From Bacteroidota bacterium (GTDB lineage Bacteria > Bacteroidota > Bacteroidia > Chitinophagales > UBA10324), in NCBI GenBank assembly GCA_018267315.1, contig JAFDYS010000009.1:1-64000 (forward strand): DNA of 64,000 bases. The letters run 5' to 3'. Under the pieces are notes generated by a model. It saw only the letters and a program-made list of their open reading frames with translations, was not told the DNA's origin and did not search any database. Positions 17,407-25,949 of the stretch are shown here, one piece after another; position 1 is the stretch's first letter; every line of letters begins with the position of its first letter. The position numbers and the translations under genes were made by a program.

Positions 17407-18024
17407 ATGTTGGTGGTTCTCGATTACGGCGTTAGCAACATCGGCTCACTCATCAACATGCTCAAAAAGATCGGGGCCCGGGCAACGGTCGCTCATCAGT
17501 CAGACGTCATTCAGCAAGCCGCAAAAATTATTTTACCGGGCATCGGCGCCTTTGATGCCGGCATGCAGCGGCTGAATGAACTCGGCATCATCGAATCACT
17601 CAACCAAAAAGTTCTCACAGAGAAAATTCCCACACTTGGTATTTGCCTCGGCATGCAGCTGATGGCCAAAAAAAGTGAGGAAGGTCAACTTCCGGGGCTT
17701 TCATGGTTTGATGCCGAAGTAGTGAAATTTCATTTCAACGATGCACCTGTCAAACTCAAGATTCCGCACATGGGCTGGAATTTTATTGATGTGAAAAAAC
17801 CGAGCCGTCTGTTCAGCGACACCGCCACCGGGCGTAAATTCTATTTCGTCCACAGTTATCATCTGAAGATGAATGATGCGAATGACGTGCTGGCTACATC
17901 AAACTACGGCTACCCGTTCGCGTCGGCCATTGAACGGGGAAATATTGCCGGCGTGCAGTTTCATCCCGAGAAAAGCCACCGGTTTGGATTTGAACTCTTG
18001 AAAAATTTTGTGGAGAAATTTTAA
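17407..18024 (+). CDS. hisH: HisH-like glutamine amidotransferase of the sugar-amidination cassette
   Basis: A 205-residue class I glutaminase with the full catalytic triad: Cys80 in TLGICLGMQLM, His186 and Glu188 in GVQFHPEKSH. It frees ammonia from glutamine. In histidine synthesis HisH works with HisF, but no other his gene is near. The adjacent HisF-like protein and N-acetyl-sugar amidotransferase instead match the WbpG/HisH2/HisF2 set known from Pseudomonas aeruginosa O-antigen loci, where the ammonia is used to make an acetamidino group on a sugar. I infer that role here. It is separated from the hisF-like gene by a gene on the other strand. Confidence 0.85.
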   Translation: MLVVLDYGVSNIGSLINMLKKIGARATVAHQSDVIQQAAKIILPGIGAFDAGMQRLNELGIIESLNQKVLTEKIPTLGICLGMQLMAKKSEEGQLPGLSWFDAEVVKFHFNDAPVKLKIPHMGWNFIDVKKPSRLFSDTATGRKFYFVHSYHLKMNDANDVLATSNYGYPFASAIERGNIAGVQFHPEKSHRFGFELLKNFVEKF

Positions 18025-18033
18025 CTCCGTCGG

Positions 18034-19323
18034 TTACACTTTCGAAATCCCCGCCTTTACCAGAGCGCGGCGAATGGCCATGGATACAAAATAGCTGAGA
18101 TCGGGTTGAATGCCGCGGCTCTTCAACTGATCGAAGCGGAAGAAATTGTAGAAGCGTGAATAGGTTCCATTCTTCGGTCGCTGATACCGGCCATTTATGC
18201 CGAGCGTGTCATTCCCCCAGGGAAAACTGAAACAATAATCCAGTGATTCGGATGAGAGCTCGATGTCACAATCCTCTCTGCTGAAATGCTGCTTCATCAA
18301 TCCGTCATTGACGGAAAGCGAATAGGTTTCGCCATAATCCGTGAGGAAAATCTTTGCGGGTTTGAGCAGGTTCACATAGATGCCGTAATTCTTTTTCAGG
18401 TTGGCGGCAAATGTTTTTGACCGTGCAATGAGGTCAGCGCGTTCGATTGATTTACCCTTCACGAGTTTCGGATTGATCATCACCTGCTCCAGATCATGAT
18501 TCAATTTTTCAACGGAGCGTTGCGAATCATGCGTTTCACCCGGTGTGTAGTATTCCCCCGGATACAGTATGACCGGTTCAGATTTGGTGTTTGCCTTCAG
18601 GAAATCATACACTTTCTGCGGACGGTTGATGCAATCGTTGAGGAAGAAATTTTCTTCATGGCAAAACCAAACAAAGCTGGCGATGGGTATGGTGTATTTC
18701 GGCTCGAAAATGTCGCACTGGAATTTATATCCTTCGAGTTTTTCATCCGCCACTTTCTGACGGTACGTTTTGTCATCTGCATTTCCTGCCCAGTATGCGT
18801 AGGAGAACTGGGTGAGCAGCACATCCACCTTGCCGATCTTCTGCTTGATTTTTGTTGCCAGCCGCCGGTCACGGATGCCGCAGTCATTGGTGTTGAAGAC
18901 TGCAACATTTTTCGTCCGGAACATGATCCACGAATCACCTTCCTGGTAATGTTCACACAGCACTTCAAGACCGGGATTCAGCCGAAGCCACACATCCGGC
19001 TTCAACTCTATCACCTCTTTGAACCCGAGTTTCCGGCATAAGCTAACGACCCGTTTGTCTTTCGTTTCCTGAAACAACACAGTAATGTTCTTCCTCACTT
19101 CCGGTGCAATCTTTTGAATGTTGGGAGGGAAAAAGTGATCAGGATGCTCATGCGAAAACCAGATATGGGTGACGGATTTAAAATCGTTAAAAGAAAAAGG
19201 TGTCTTGTAAATAAGGTCCCATCCTTCATTGAACACCCGTCCTTCAATCCACGGATCACAGATGAGTCTCACATCGCCTTCTTCCACGATGAAGCAGGAA
19301 TGATTGATGAACTGCAACCGCAT
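18034..19323 (-). CDS. MBL-fold metalloprotein, CMP-Neu5Ac hydroxylase-like
   Basis: A 429-residue protein with a metallo-beta-lactamase fold: HEHPDH metal motif at 58-63, preceded by CDPWIEG (22-28) and FNEGW (31-35). The DPW-x2-G-x2-F-x2-GW order followed by SH-x-H-x-DH resembles the MBL domain of CMP-N-acetylneuraminate hydroxylase (CMAH), but the N-terminal Rieske iron-sulfur domain of that enzyme is missing, since the protein begins directly with the MBL strand. It sits on the minus strand between the HisH-like and HisF-like genes, 9 bases from hisH. A hydrolase or oxidase acting on the modified sugar is inference. Confidence 0.65.
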   Translation of the reverse strand: MRLQFINHSCFIVEEGDVRLICDPWIEGRVFNEGWDLIYKTPFSFNDFKSVTHIWFSHEHPDHFFPPNIQKIAPEVRKNITVLFQETKDKRVVSLCRKLGFKEVIELKPDVWLRLNPGLEVLCEHYQEGDSWIMFRTKNVAVFNTNDCGIRDRRLATKIKQKIGKVDVLLTQFSYAYWAGNADDKTYRQKVADEKLEGYKFQCDIFEPKYTIPIASFVWFCHEENFFLNDCINRPQKVYDFLKANTKSEPVILYPGEYYTPGETHDSQRSVEKLNHDLEQVMINPKLVKGKSIERADLIARSKTFAANLKKNYGIYVNLLKPAKIFLTDYGETYSLSVNDGLMKQHFSREDCDIELSSESLDYCFSFPWGNDTLGINGRYQRPKNGTYSRFYNFFRFDQLKSRGIQPDLSYFVSMAIRRALVKAGISKV

Positions 19324-19413
19324 GATGGCACAAGAATAATAAACCGCCCTGATCTAAGTCGGTGATGTTTCTCACATCCGCACTGAATAGAGAGATGACG
19401 GAAAAGAATAGCT

Positions 19414-20220
19414 TTGACAGGTAACCACCTCAGTAACTTGAACATCAATTCCAGGCAGCTTCTTCCCCGCGTAATTCCCGTATTGCTCCTTCGGGAAAAA
19501 GAGATTCTTGTCAAGACCCGGCAGTTTGCGGACCCGGTTTATGTAGGCGATCCGCTCAATGCCGTCAAGATTTTTAATCAGAAGGAAGTGGATGAACTTA
19601 TTGTGCTCGACATATCTGCCGCCAAACAAAAACGCGAACCATTTTATGAATACGTTGAACAGATTGCGACGGAATGTTTCATGCCGGTTACTTACGGAGG
19701 CGGTGTAACAACTGTTGATCAGTTCAGAAGACTCATCGCCTGCGGTGTTGAAAAAGTGTCCGTCAATTCTGCTGCAATGGAAAATCCGGAAATCATTCAG
19801 GAGGCGGCGGCGCGGTTCGGAAGCAGCAGCGTGGTGGTATCTGTGGACGTGAAGAAAACATGGTTGAAGGGTCACTCCATATTTTCTCACTCAAAAAAGA
19901 AAGTGCCGGTGCATGATCCTGTACAATGGGCACAGAAACTGGAAGGACTCGGCGCCGGTGAAATCCTGCTTCAATCGGTGGATCGCGACGGAACCCTGCA
20001 GGGGTTCGATCTTGATTTGATTACGGCGGTGTCTCATGCCGTCTCCATTCCCGTGATTGCCTGCGGGGGAGGAAACACCGCCGGAGATTTCAAGTCGGCC
20101 CTTCAGTACGGCGCTTCGGCTGTGGCGGCCGGCAGCCGGTTTGTTTTTTACGGAAAGCACCGAGCCGTGCTAATCAACTATCTTTCGCACGAGGAACTTG
20201 AACAGCTTGCATCACCCTGA
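19414..20220 (+). CDS. hisF: HisF-like protein of the sugar-amidination cassette
   Basis: A 268-residue (beta/alpha)8 barrel protein with YVGDPLNAVKIFN, ELIVLDI, YGGGV, ILLQSVDRDG and CGGGN landmarks of HisF. The first catalytic region reads IPVLLL where true HisF has IPCLDV, so the Asp11 general acid/base is replaced by Leu25, while the second Asp (Asp145 in SVDVKK) stays. That fits the O-antigen HisF2/WbpH branch, which serves as an ammonia partner rather than imidazole-glycerol-phosphate synthase. There is no ATG in frame near the N-terminus; TTG 19414 or TTG 19438 must start it. One base separates its stop from the amidotransferase ATG. Confidence 0.85.
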   Translation: MTGNHLSNLNINSRQLLPRVIPVLLLREKEILVKTRQFADPVYVGDPLNAVKIFNQKEVDELIVLDISAAKQKREPFYEYVEQIATECFMPVTYGGGVTTVDQFRRLIACGVEKVSVNSAAMENPEIIQEAAARFGSSSVVVSVDVKKTWLKGHSIFSHSKKKVPVHDPVQWAQKLEGLGAGEILLQSVDRDGTLQGFDLDLITAVSHAVSIPVIACGGGNTAGDFKSALQYGASAVAAGSRFVFYGKHRAVLINYLSHEELEQLASP

Positions 20221-20221
20221 A

Positions 20222-21385
20222 ATGACTGCACCCCGGCCTTACCAGATTTGTTCCCGTTGCATACTTGACACCAACGATTACCCCGAAATTGAATTTGACA
20301 ACGATGGCATCTGCAACATCTGCAGAACTTTTGACAAGCTCAGGGCAACACAGGTTTTTGAAAAGGAAGCCGGTGAGAAGAAACTCAATGAACTGCTTGC
20401 CAATATCCGGCAATCATCAAAAGGAAAACCTTATGATTGCTTGTTGACGCTCTCCGGCGGCACGGACAGTTCGTACCTCGCTTACCTCTGCAAGCAATGG
20501 AAGCTCAATCCGCTCGTGCTGCATGTTGACAACGGTTGGAATTCTGAATTGGCCGTGAAGAATATCGAAGAACTGGTGAAGCGGCTCGGATTTGATCTCT
20601 ACACGTTTGTAATTGACTGGCAGGAACTGCGAGATCTGCAAATCGCCTATTTTAAATCATCGGTGATTGACCTCGACATTCCATCGGAGAATGCACTGCT
20701 CGGAGCTTTTTTTCGCGTATGCCGGAAATACCGGCTGAAATATTTATTGAGCGGGCACAACGTCATGACCGAAGGCTGGCTGCCACCCAACTTCACCTCG
20801 CAATACAAGCTCGACACTATGAACCTGCGCGCCATTCAAAAAAAATATGGTACCGTGAAACTCAAAAAATATCCGAGCATCGGGTTTTTCAGGTATCAGT
20901 ATTACACCCGCTTGTGCGGAATCAAATTCGTTAACCCGCTGAATTTTGTGGAGTATAATAAAGAGGAAGCGAAGCGAATACTGAAGGATGAACTGGACTG
21001 GCAGGAGTATGGAGCAAAACATTATGAAAATGTTTTTACCCGTTTCTACCAGGGCTATATACTCCCTGAGAAATACGGCGTAGATAAACGCAAGGCGCAC
21101 CTGTCAACACTTATTTGCAGCGACCAGCTTACGCGGAATGAAGCGCTGAAGATTGCTGCAGCTCCTCCGTACTCTGATCCCGAACTGCTGCAATCTGACA
21201 AGAATTTTCTGCTGAAAAAACTGGGAATGTCAGATTCGGATTTTGAATTGTTCATGAAGACGGCGCCGGTTCCTCATTCGGCCTTCCCATCCTATCTGAA
21301 ATATTACCGGAAACTGAGTCCCCTGGTTCGTCGTATCAAAAGTGTTTTTCGTTCGCCGGAATCATCATCATCGCTGCAATCCTGA
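20222..21385 (+). CDS. N-acetyl sugar amidotransferase (WbpG/PseA-like)
   Basis: A 387-residue PP-loop ATPase from ATG 20222; a TTG at 20198 would extend it into the hisF-like gene. It carries a CxxC...CxxC zinc site (Cys10, Cys13, Cys31, Cys34) and the ATP-binding SGGTDSS motif (78-84), the layout of the WbpG/PseA/LegG family. These enzymes adenylate the acetamido group of a sugar and, with ammonia from a HisH/HisF pair, give an acetamidino group, as in ManNAc3NAmA or amidino-pseudaminic acid. The neighbouring HisH- and HisF-like genes complete the set. The particular sugar is unknown. Confidence 0.88.
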   Translation: MTAPRPYQICSRCILDTNDYPEIEFDNDGICNICRTFDKLRATQVFEKEAGEKKLNELLANIRQSSKGKPYDCLLTLSGGTDSSYLAYLCKQWKLNPLVLHVDNGWNSELAVKNIEELVKRLGFDLYTFVIDWQELRDLQIAYFKSSVIDLDIPSENALLGAFFRVCRKYRLKYLLSGHNVMTEGWLPPNFTSQYKLDTMNLRAIQKKYGTVKLKKYPSIGFFRYQYYTRLCGIKFVNPLNFVEYNKEEAKRILKDELDWQEYGAKHYENVFTRFYQGYILPEKYGVDKRKAHLSTLICSDQLTRNEALKIAAAPPYSDPELLQSDKNFLLKKLGMSDSDFELFMKTAPVPHSAFPSYLKYYRKLSPLVRRIKSVFRSPESSSSLQS

Positions 21386-21394
21386 AGACTGAAT

Positions 21395-22705
21395 ATGCGC
21401 GTGCTCATCCTCGCCCATGATTATCCACCGCTGAATACCATCGGCGGACGGCGGCCGTACAGCTGGTTCAGATATTTTCCCGAGAACGGTATTCATCCTG
21501 TCGTCGTCACCAAATCGTGGGAGGATGCCTCATCAACGGCTGTTGAAATTGTCTCGCAAAAAGGTGCGGCTGAAACAACCCTGGAAGAAACGGAAGGCGG
21601 CACGCTGATCCGTGTGCCGCTGAAGAAAAACTATCCGGAAAGATTGCTGGCCACTTACGGCGATACCCGGTATGTTACGCGGCGCCGCGCCCTCAGTCTG
21701 CTTTACTTACTTCTTTCATTTCCTTTCAGAAGTTTTGATAAGAACTATTCCATTTATCTGGCCGCCGAATCATATCTGAAGGAAAATAAAGTGGACTGGA
21801 TTATTGCCACGGGTGAACCATTCATTCTTTTCAAGTATGCTCATTTGCTCAGCAGCAAATTCCGGATTCCCTGGATCGCTGATTACCGTGATGGCTGGTA
21901 TCTCAACCACAACCGCGCGCAGCAATCGGGAATGGTTTTTCTGATGCAATGGCAATGGGAATTTTTGTTTGAAAAAAAATATCTGCGATCATCATCGTTC
22001 CTCACATCAGTGGATCCGCTGCTGACCGCCAAACTGGGTAAGCTGCACAACAAGCCCGCTTACACGTTTTACAACGGCTTTGAAGAATTGTCACCCGTTA
22101 AAACCGATACATCAAAAAAAGATCTGCCGCTAACGTTTTGTTACAGCGGTACCCTTTATCCGGGTCACCAGGCAGAACTGCTGTTACAGGCCGTGAAGGA
22201 ACTTCATCAGTCGGGCGCCATCACCCCGGCTGAACTCAAGATTCATTTCATTGGCCTGGAGTTTTACCCCGAGCAGCATCAGCGTGTTGCCGGTTACTCT
22301 CCTGAACTGAATGCATACATCGAAACAACGAAACGTCTTCCGCGTGACCAGGCCAAGCGACTGATGAATGACTCCGATTTCCTGATTGTATTTTCAGACC
22401 GGTGGACACCGGTGCTTCCATCCAAGATGTATGAGTCTGTGGCTTCCCGACGGCCGGTGCTGATTGTTCCCGGCGACCACTCCATCCTGGATGAAATGGT
22501 TAATGAATTGCAGGCCGGTGCCATTGTGTACTCTGTGGAAGAGCTGAAGAATTTCATCCTGGAAAAAATCAGGGCGAAAAAAAATCATGAGACCCTTTTC
22601 GAACCTAAGCTCGATGTTGAACGGGCCATGCGTTATTCGCGCGAGAACCAGGCCAAAGAATTTGCATCATTATTAAAAAGTCTTTCCGGGAATTCATCAC
22701 GCTGA
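21395..22705 (+). CDS. GT-B glycosyltransferase, tandem copy 1
   Basis: The 436-residue protein starts RVLILAHDYPPLNTIGGRRPYSW, typical of GT4-like acceptor domains, then TGEPFILFKYAHLL and IPWIADYRDGWYLN (around 155-172), with a C-terminal domain containing FCYSGTLYPGHQ and SKMYESVASRRPVLIVPGD. It follows the amidotransferase by 9 bases. The next gene is a paralogue in the same arrangement. The TGEPF / ADYRD pattern marks a GT4 subgroup common in Bacteroidota glycan loci; donor and acceptor unknown. Confidence 0.75.
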   Translation: MRVLILAHDYPPLNTIGGRRPYSWFRYFPENGIHPVVVTKSWEDASSTAVEIVSQKGAAETTLEETEGGTLIRVPLKKNYPERLLATYGDTRYVTRRRALSLLYLLLSFPFRSFDKNYSIYLAAESYLKENKVDWIIATGEPFILFKYAHLLSSKFRIPWIADYRDGWYLNHNRAQQSGMVFLMQWQWEFLFEKKYLRSSSFLTSVDPLLTAKLGKLHNKPAYTFYNGFEELSPVKTDTSKKDLPLTFCYSGTLYPGHQAELLLQAVKELHQSGAITPAELKIHFIGLEFYPEQHQRVAGYSPELNAYIETTKRLPRDQAKRLMNDSDFLIVFSDRWTPVLPSKMYESVASRRPVLIVPGDHSILDEMVNELQAGAIVYSVEELKNFILEKIRAKKNHETLFEPKLDVERAMRYSRENQAKEFASLLKSLSGNSSR

Positions 22706-22730
22706 ACCACCGGGATTCTAAAATTCATCT

Positions 22731-24047
22731 GTGCAACGGGTTTTAATACTGAGTTACTTCTTTCCGCCGTGCAATCTCACGGCGGCGCAGCGCGCTTACA
22801 GCTGGGCGCGCTACCTGAATGAACTCGGTTACTTTCCCGTGATCATAACCAGAAGATGGGATGTTGAAATAGAAAAACTTCAATCATTGTCCGAGGCGAC
22901 TTCGCAACAATTGTTGCATGAAATTCATCCCGGTTATGAAGTAATCTACCTTCCTTACAAACCCAACTTAAGAGACCGCATTTATTCCCGGCATGGTGAT
23001 AAGAAATATCGGTTGCTTCGAAAATTGCTGAGTCTTTGGGAAATCATCGCTCAGCTTATCACCAACCGTTTTATTCCGTTCAGAAATATTTATGACTTCG
23101 CTGTAAATTATCTCAAAGAACATCCCGGCACGTCGGCCATACTCGTTACCGGAAATCCATTTATCCTTTTCAAATTCGGGTACCGGCTCCATAGGAAATT
23201 TGGTTTACCATGGATTGCAGATTACCGGGATGCATGGACTACCAGCAACATCAATAAAATAAACAGGAGCGCTGCATCCGAAATGATCAACCGGCTTGAA
23301 CGGCACTATGAAAAAAAATGGTGCCGCACCACAGCGGCGGTCACCAGCGTGTCACAGCCCGTATTGACAGAGATAATCCAGCTATTACGTATTAATCATT
23401 CGGCAGTGATCGAAAATGGTTACTTCAGTGATGAGATTCCCAATGCCGTCTATACCAACAGCCATGGCCCGTTCACCATCACGTATGTCGGAACAGTTTT
23501 TCCCGGCCAGCACCTCGAATTTTTTGCATCGGCATTCCGCCGGTTTGTTGAAGACAAAAATCCGGATGAAGTACGGTTGCAATTCCTGGGTGCGGGGTAT
23601 GTGGAATCACAGCTTGCGCGTATTCAATCCGTTTACCGCGGGCTGGAGTCATTTCTGCAGGTTACGTCCCGGATTCCGCGCCGGGATGTGCTGCAGCGAG
23701 AAATGGAATCGCATGTGCTGCTGCATTTTGCCTGGAAAGATTTCAGCGGCATCATCGGCAGCAAACTATATGAATATATCGGCCTGGGTAAACCCATCCT
23801 CATCTGCCCAACTGACAATGATATTGTTGACCGGATGCTTGCACCCTATAACATGGCCTGCCTGTGCGCCGATTCGGAAACGGCAGTTCATCAGCTCAAC
23901 AGGTTGTTTGAACTTCATAAAAAAGGCAGGTACCATGAACAGATCCCCGATGCGGATTTTCAGAAACGATACACACGCTACGGTCAAACTCAAAAACTGG
24001 CATCCCTGATTGATCAGGTAACAAATAGTCATGGTAAAACTTCCTGA
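22731..24047 (+). CDS. GT-B glycosyltransferase, tandem copy 2
   Basis: A 438-residue paralogue of the preceding gene: RVLILSYFFPPCNLTAAQRAYSW, TGNPFILFKFGYRL, LPWIADYRDAWTTS (about 158-172) and ITYVGTVFPGQHLE align position by position. The C-terminal SKLYEYIGLGKPILICPTDND corresponds to the sugar-nucleotide site. A GTG at 22731 starts it, 25 bases after copy 1. The two probably arose by tandem duplication and now add different residues, or the same residue at different linkages. Confidence 0.75.
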   Translation: MQRVLILSYFFPPCNLTAAQRAYSWARYLNELGYFPVIITRRWDVEIEKLQSLSEATSQQLLHEIHPGYEVIYLPYKPNLRDRIYSRHGDKKYRLLRKLLSLWEIIAQLITNRFIPFRNIYDFAVNYLKEHPGTSAILVTGNPFILFKFGYRLHRKFGLPWIADYRDAWTTSNINKINRSAASEMINRLERHYEKKWCRTTAAVTSVSQPVLTEIIQLLRINHSAVIENGYFSDEIPNAVYTNSHGPFTITYVGTVFPGQHLEFFASAFRRFVEDKNPDEVRLQFLGAGYVESQLARIQSVYRGLESFLQVTSRIPRRDVLQREMESHVLLHFAWKDFSGIIGSKLYEYIGLGKPILICPTDNDIVDRMLAPYNMACLCADSETAVHQLNRLFELHKKGRYHEQIPDADFQKRYTRYGQTQKLASLIDQVTNSHGKTS

Positions 24048-24107
24048 ATCAATCAGCAGCCGGCACCCGTTTGACCTTTAGCTTGCAACAGTTAAATGCA
24101 GTAATTC

Positions 24108-25949
24108 ATGTGCGGCATAGCCGGATACTTTTCGCCGAAGAATGCGCCTTCTCCTGATGTGATCAGGAAGATGACACAATGCATTGCGCACCGCGGACCG
24201 GATGCCGAACAATTTTTCACTGACGACAATGTGGCCTTCGGCCATCGCCGGCTGAGCATCATTGATTTGTCTGCTGAGGCTAACCAGCCCATGATATCGC
24301 AGGATGGAAAGTGGGTGATGATGTTCAACGGCGAGGTTTATAATTTTCGTGAACTGGCTACGCAACTTCCGCTGAAACTCCGCACCACGTCCGATACCGA
24401 GGTGATGCTGGAACTGTTCGCAGCCCATGGACCTATGGCAGTGGAGAAATTCAACGGCATGTTCTCCATTGCACTCTATGATCGCCTGAAAAAAGAACTC
24501 TATCTCCTTCGCGACCGCTTGGGAGTGAAGCCGCTCTTTTATTTTGAAAGTGACGGGGCGTGGTACTTCGCTTCTGAAATGAAGTCGTTGTTGACGGTTT
24601 CCCCGGTCAAAGAAAAACTCACGCTCAATCACGAAGCCGTTTCTCTTTACCTCCAGCTGGGCTATATACCGGAACCCATGACCATCTGGAATGAAATCAA
24701 AAAATTCCCGGCCGGCCGGATGCTTCACATTACTACCGGAGCGTGTGATTGGAAAACCTTCTGGGATGCAGAAGAAAAAATTTCGGAACACGTCATCTGT
24801 GATCCTGCGGAAGCAAAAAATGAATTGCGAAGACTGCTCACCAGCTCTGTGAATCTTCGAATGATCTCCGATGTTCCGTTCGGCACCTTCCTTAGCGGAG
24901 GAATTGATTCATCATTGGTCACCGCCATGGCCCAATCGCAGAGTTCTGTTCCGGTAAACACTTTTACCATTGGATTCAGGGAAGAGAAATTCAACGAAGC
25001 AACGTATGCACGCCGTATTGCCCAGCATCTGAAAACGGATCATCATGAATTCATCCTTCAATACAGCGATGCGCTGCAATGGTGCGCCACCGCAATTGAT
25101 CTCTATGATGAACCGTTGGCTGAATCATCGGCCATTCCTACCCTGCTGGTTTCAGATTTGGCGCGGAAATATGTGAAGATGATTTTGAGCGGCGATGGCG
25201 GCGATGAACTTTTCATGGGGTATGGCATGTACCGCTGGGCCCGGCGACTGCAGCATCCGCTCATCAAACGACTGCGTAAACCGCTGGCAGCCGGCCTTTC
25301 CGTTTTAGATTCCCGGTACCAGCGCGCGGGAAAACTGCTGGATTATGATGCTGCGGTTCAGTTGCCTGTACACCTCTTTTCGCAGGAGCAATATTTATTT
25401 ACCCGGCAGGAAGCCATGCGGTTGCTGGCCGGCCGGTTTGTTCCATCATCACTTTCATTGCCTGATGCAACGGCGAGAAATTTGTCTGCTGCAGAAAAGC
25501 AATCACTGTTTGATCTCAAATTCTATCTGAAGGATGATTTGCTGGTGAAGGTTGACCGGGCCACCATGTACCATGCACTCGAGTGTCGCACGCCGTTCCT
25601 CGATTACCGGCTGGTGGAGTTTGCATTGAACCTTGATGAACGATTGAAGATGAAACAGGGTGAACTGAAACTTCTTCCCAAACTCCTGCTGAAAGAACTG
25701 CTGCCGGCAGAATTATTTGATCGTCCCAAATGGGGTTTCGGAATACCACTCAGTCAATGGCTGAAAAAAGAACTGCGCTACCTGATTGACAAATATCTTT
25801 CTGATGAAATTGTAAGCGACACCGGATTGCTGAAACGTGAAGAAGTGAAGTCGCTGAAGCAACAGTTTTTTTCGGGCCGCCATTATCTTTATAACCGCCT
25901 GTGGAATCTCATTGTACTGCAGCGCTGGTGTGAAAAGAATCTGCAATGA
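24108..25949 (+). CDS. asnB: Asparagine synthase-like glutamine amidotransferase
   Basis: A 613-residue class II amidotransferase. Cys2 of MCGIAGYF is the N-terminal nucleophile that takes ammonia from glutamine; the synthetase domain has the ATP PP-loop SGGIDSS at 263-269 and GDGGDELFMGY. The full length fits AsnB. Inside polysaccharide loci, homologues such as WbpS of P. aeruginosa O6 amidate uronic acids of the O-unit, so a uronamide-forming role is at least as likely as asparagine synthesis. Its stop overlaps the next methyltransferase (ATGA), which ties it to the glycan operon. Confidence 0.85.
   Translation: MCGIAGYFSPKNAPSPDVIRKMTQCIAHRGPDAEQFFTDDNVAFGHRRLSIIDLSAEANQPMISQDGKWVMMFNGEVYNFRELATQLPLKLRTTSDTEVMLELFAAHGPMAVEKFNGMFSIALYDRLKKELYLLRDRLGVKPLFYFESDGAWYFASEMKSLLTVSPVKEKLTLNHEAVSLYLQLGYIPEPMTIWNEIKKFPAGRMLHITTGACDWKTFWDAEEKISEHVICDPAEAKNELRRLLTSSVNLRMISDVPFGTFLSGGIDSSLVTAMAQSQSSVPVNTFTIGFREEKFNEATYARRIAQHLKTDHHEFILQYSDALQWCATAIDLYDEPLAESSAIPTLLVSDLARKYVKMILSGDGGDELFMGYGMYRWARRLQHPLIKRLRKPLAAGLSVLDSRYQRAGKLLDYDAAVQLPVHLFSQEQYLFTRQEAMRLLAGRFVPSSLSLPDATARNLSAAEKQSLFDLKFYLKDDLLVKVDRATMYHALECRTPFLDYRLVEFALNLDERLKMKQGELKLLPKLLLKELLPAELFDRPKWGFGIPLSQWLKKELRYLIDKYLSDEIVSDTGLLKREEVKSLKQQFFSGRHYLYNRLWNLIVLQRWCEKNLQ

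Noticed and set aside
17407..20220. Part of a histidine biosynthesis operon
   Set aside because: No hisA, B, D, G or I gene is near, the HisF-like protein lacks Asp11, and an N-acetyl-sugar amidotransferase follows.
24078..24791. A 237-codon minus-strand frame inside asnB
   Set aside because: Antisense to a strongly conserved region of asparagine synthase; shadow of codon bias.
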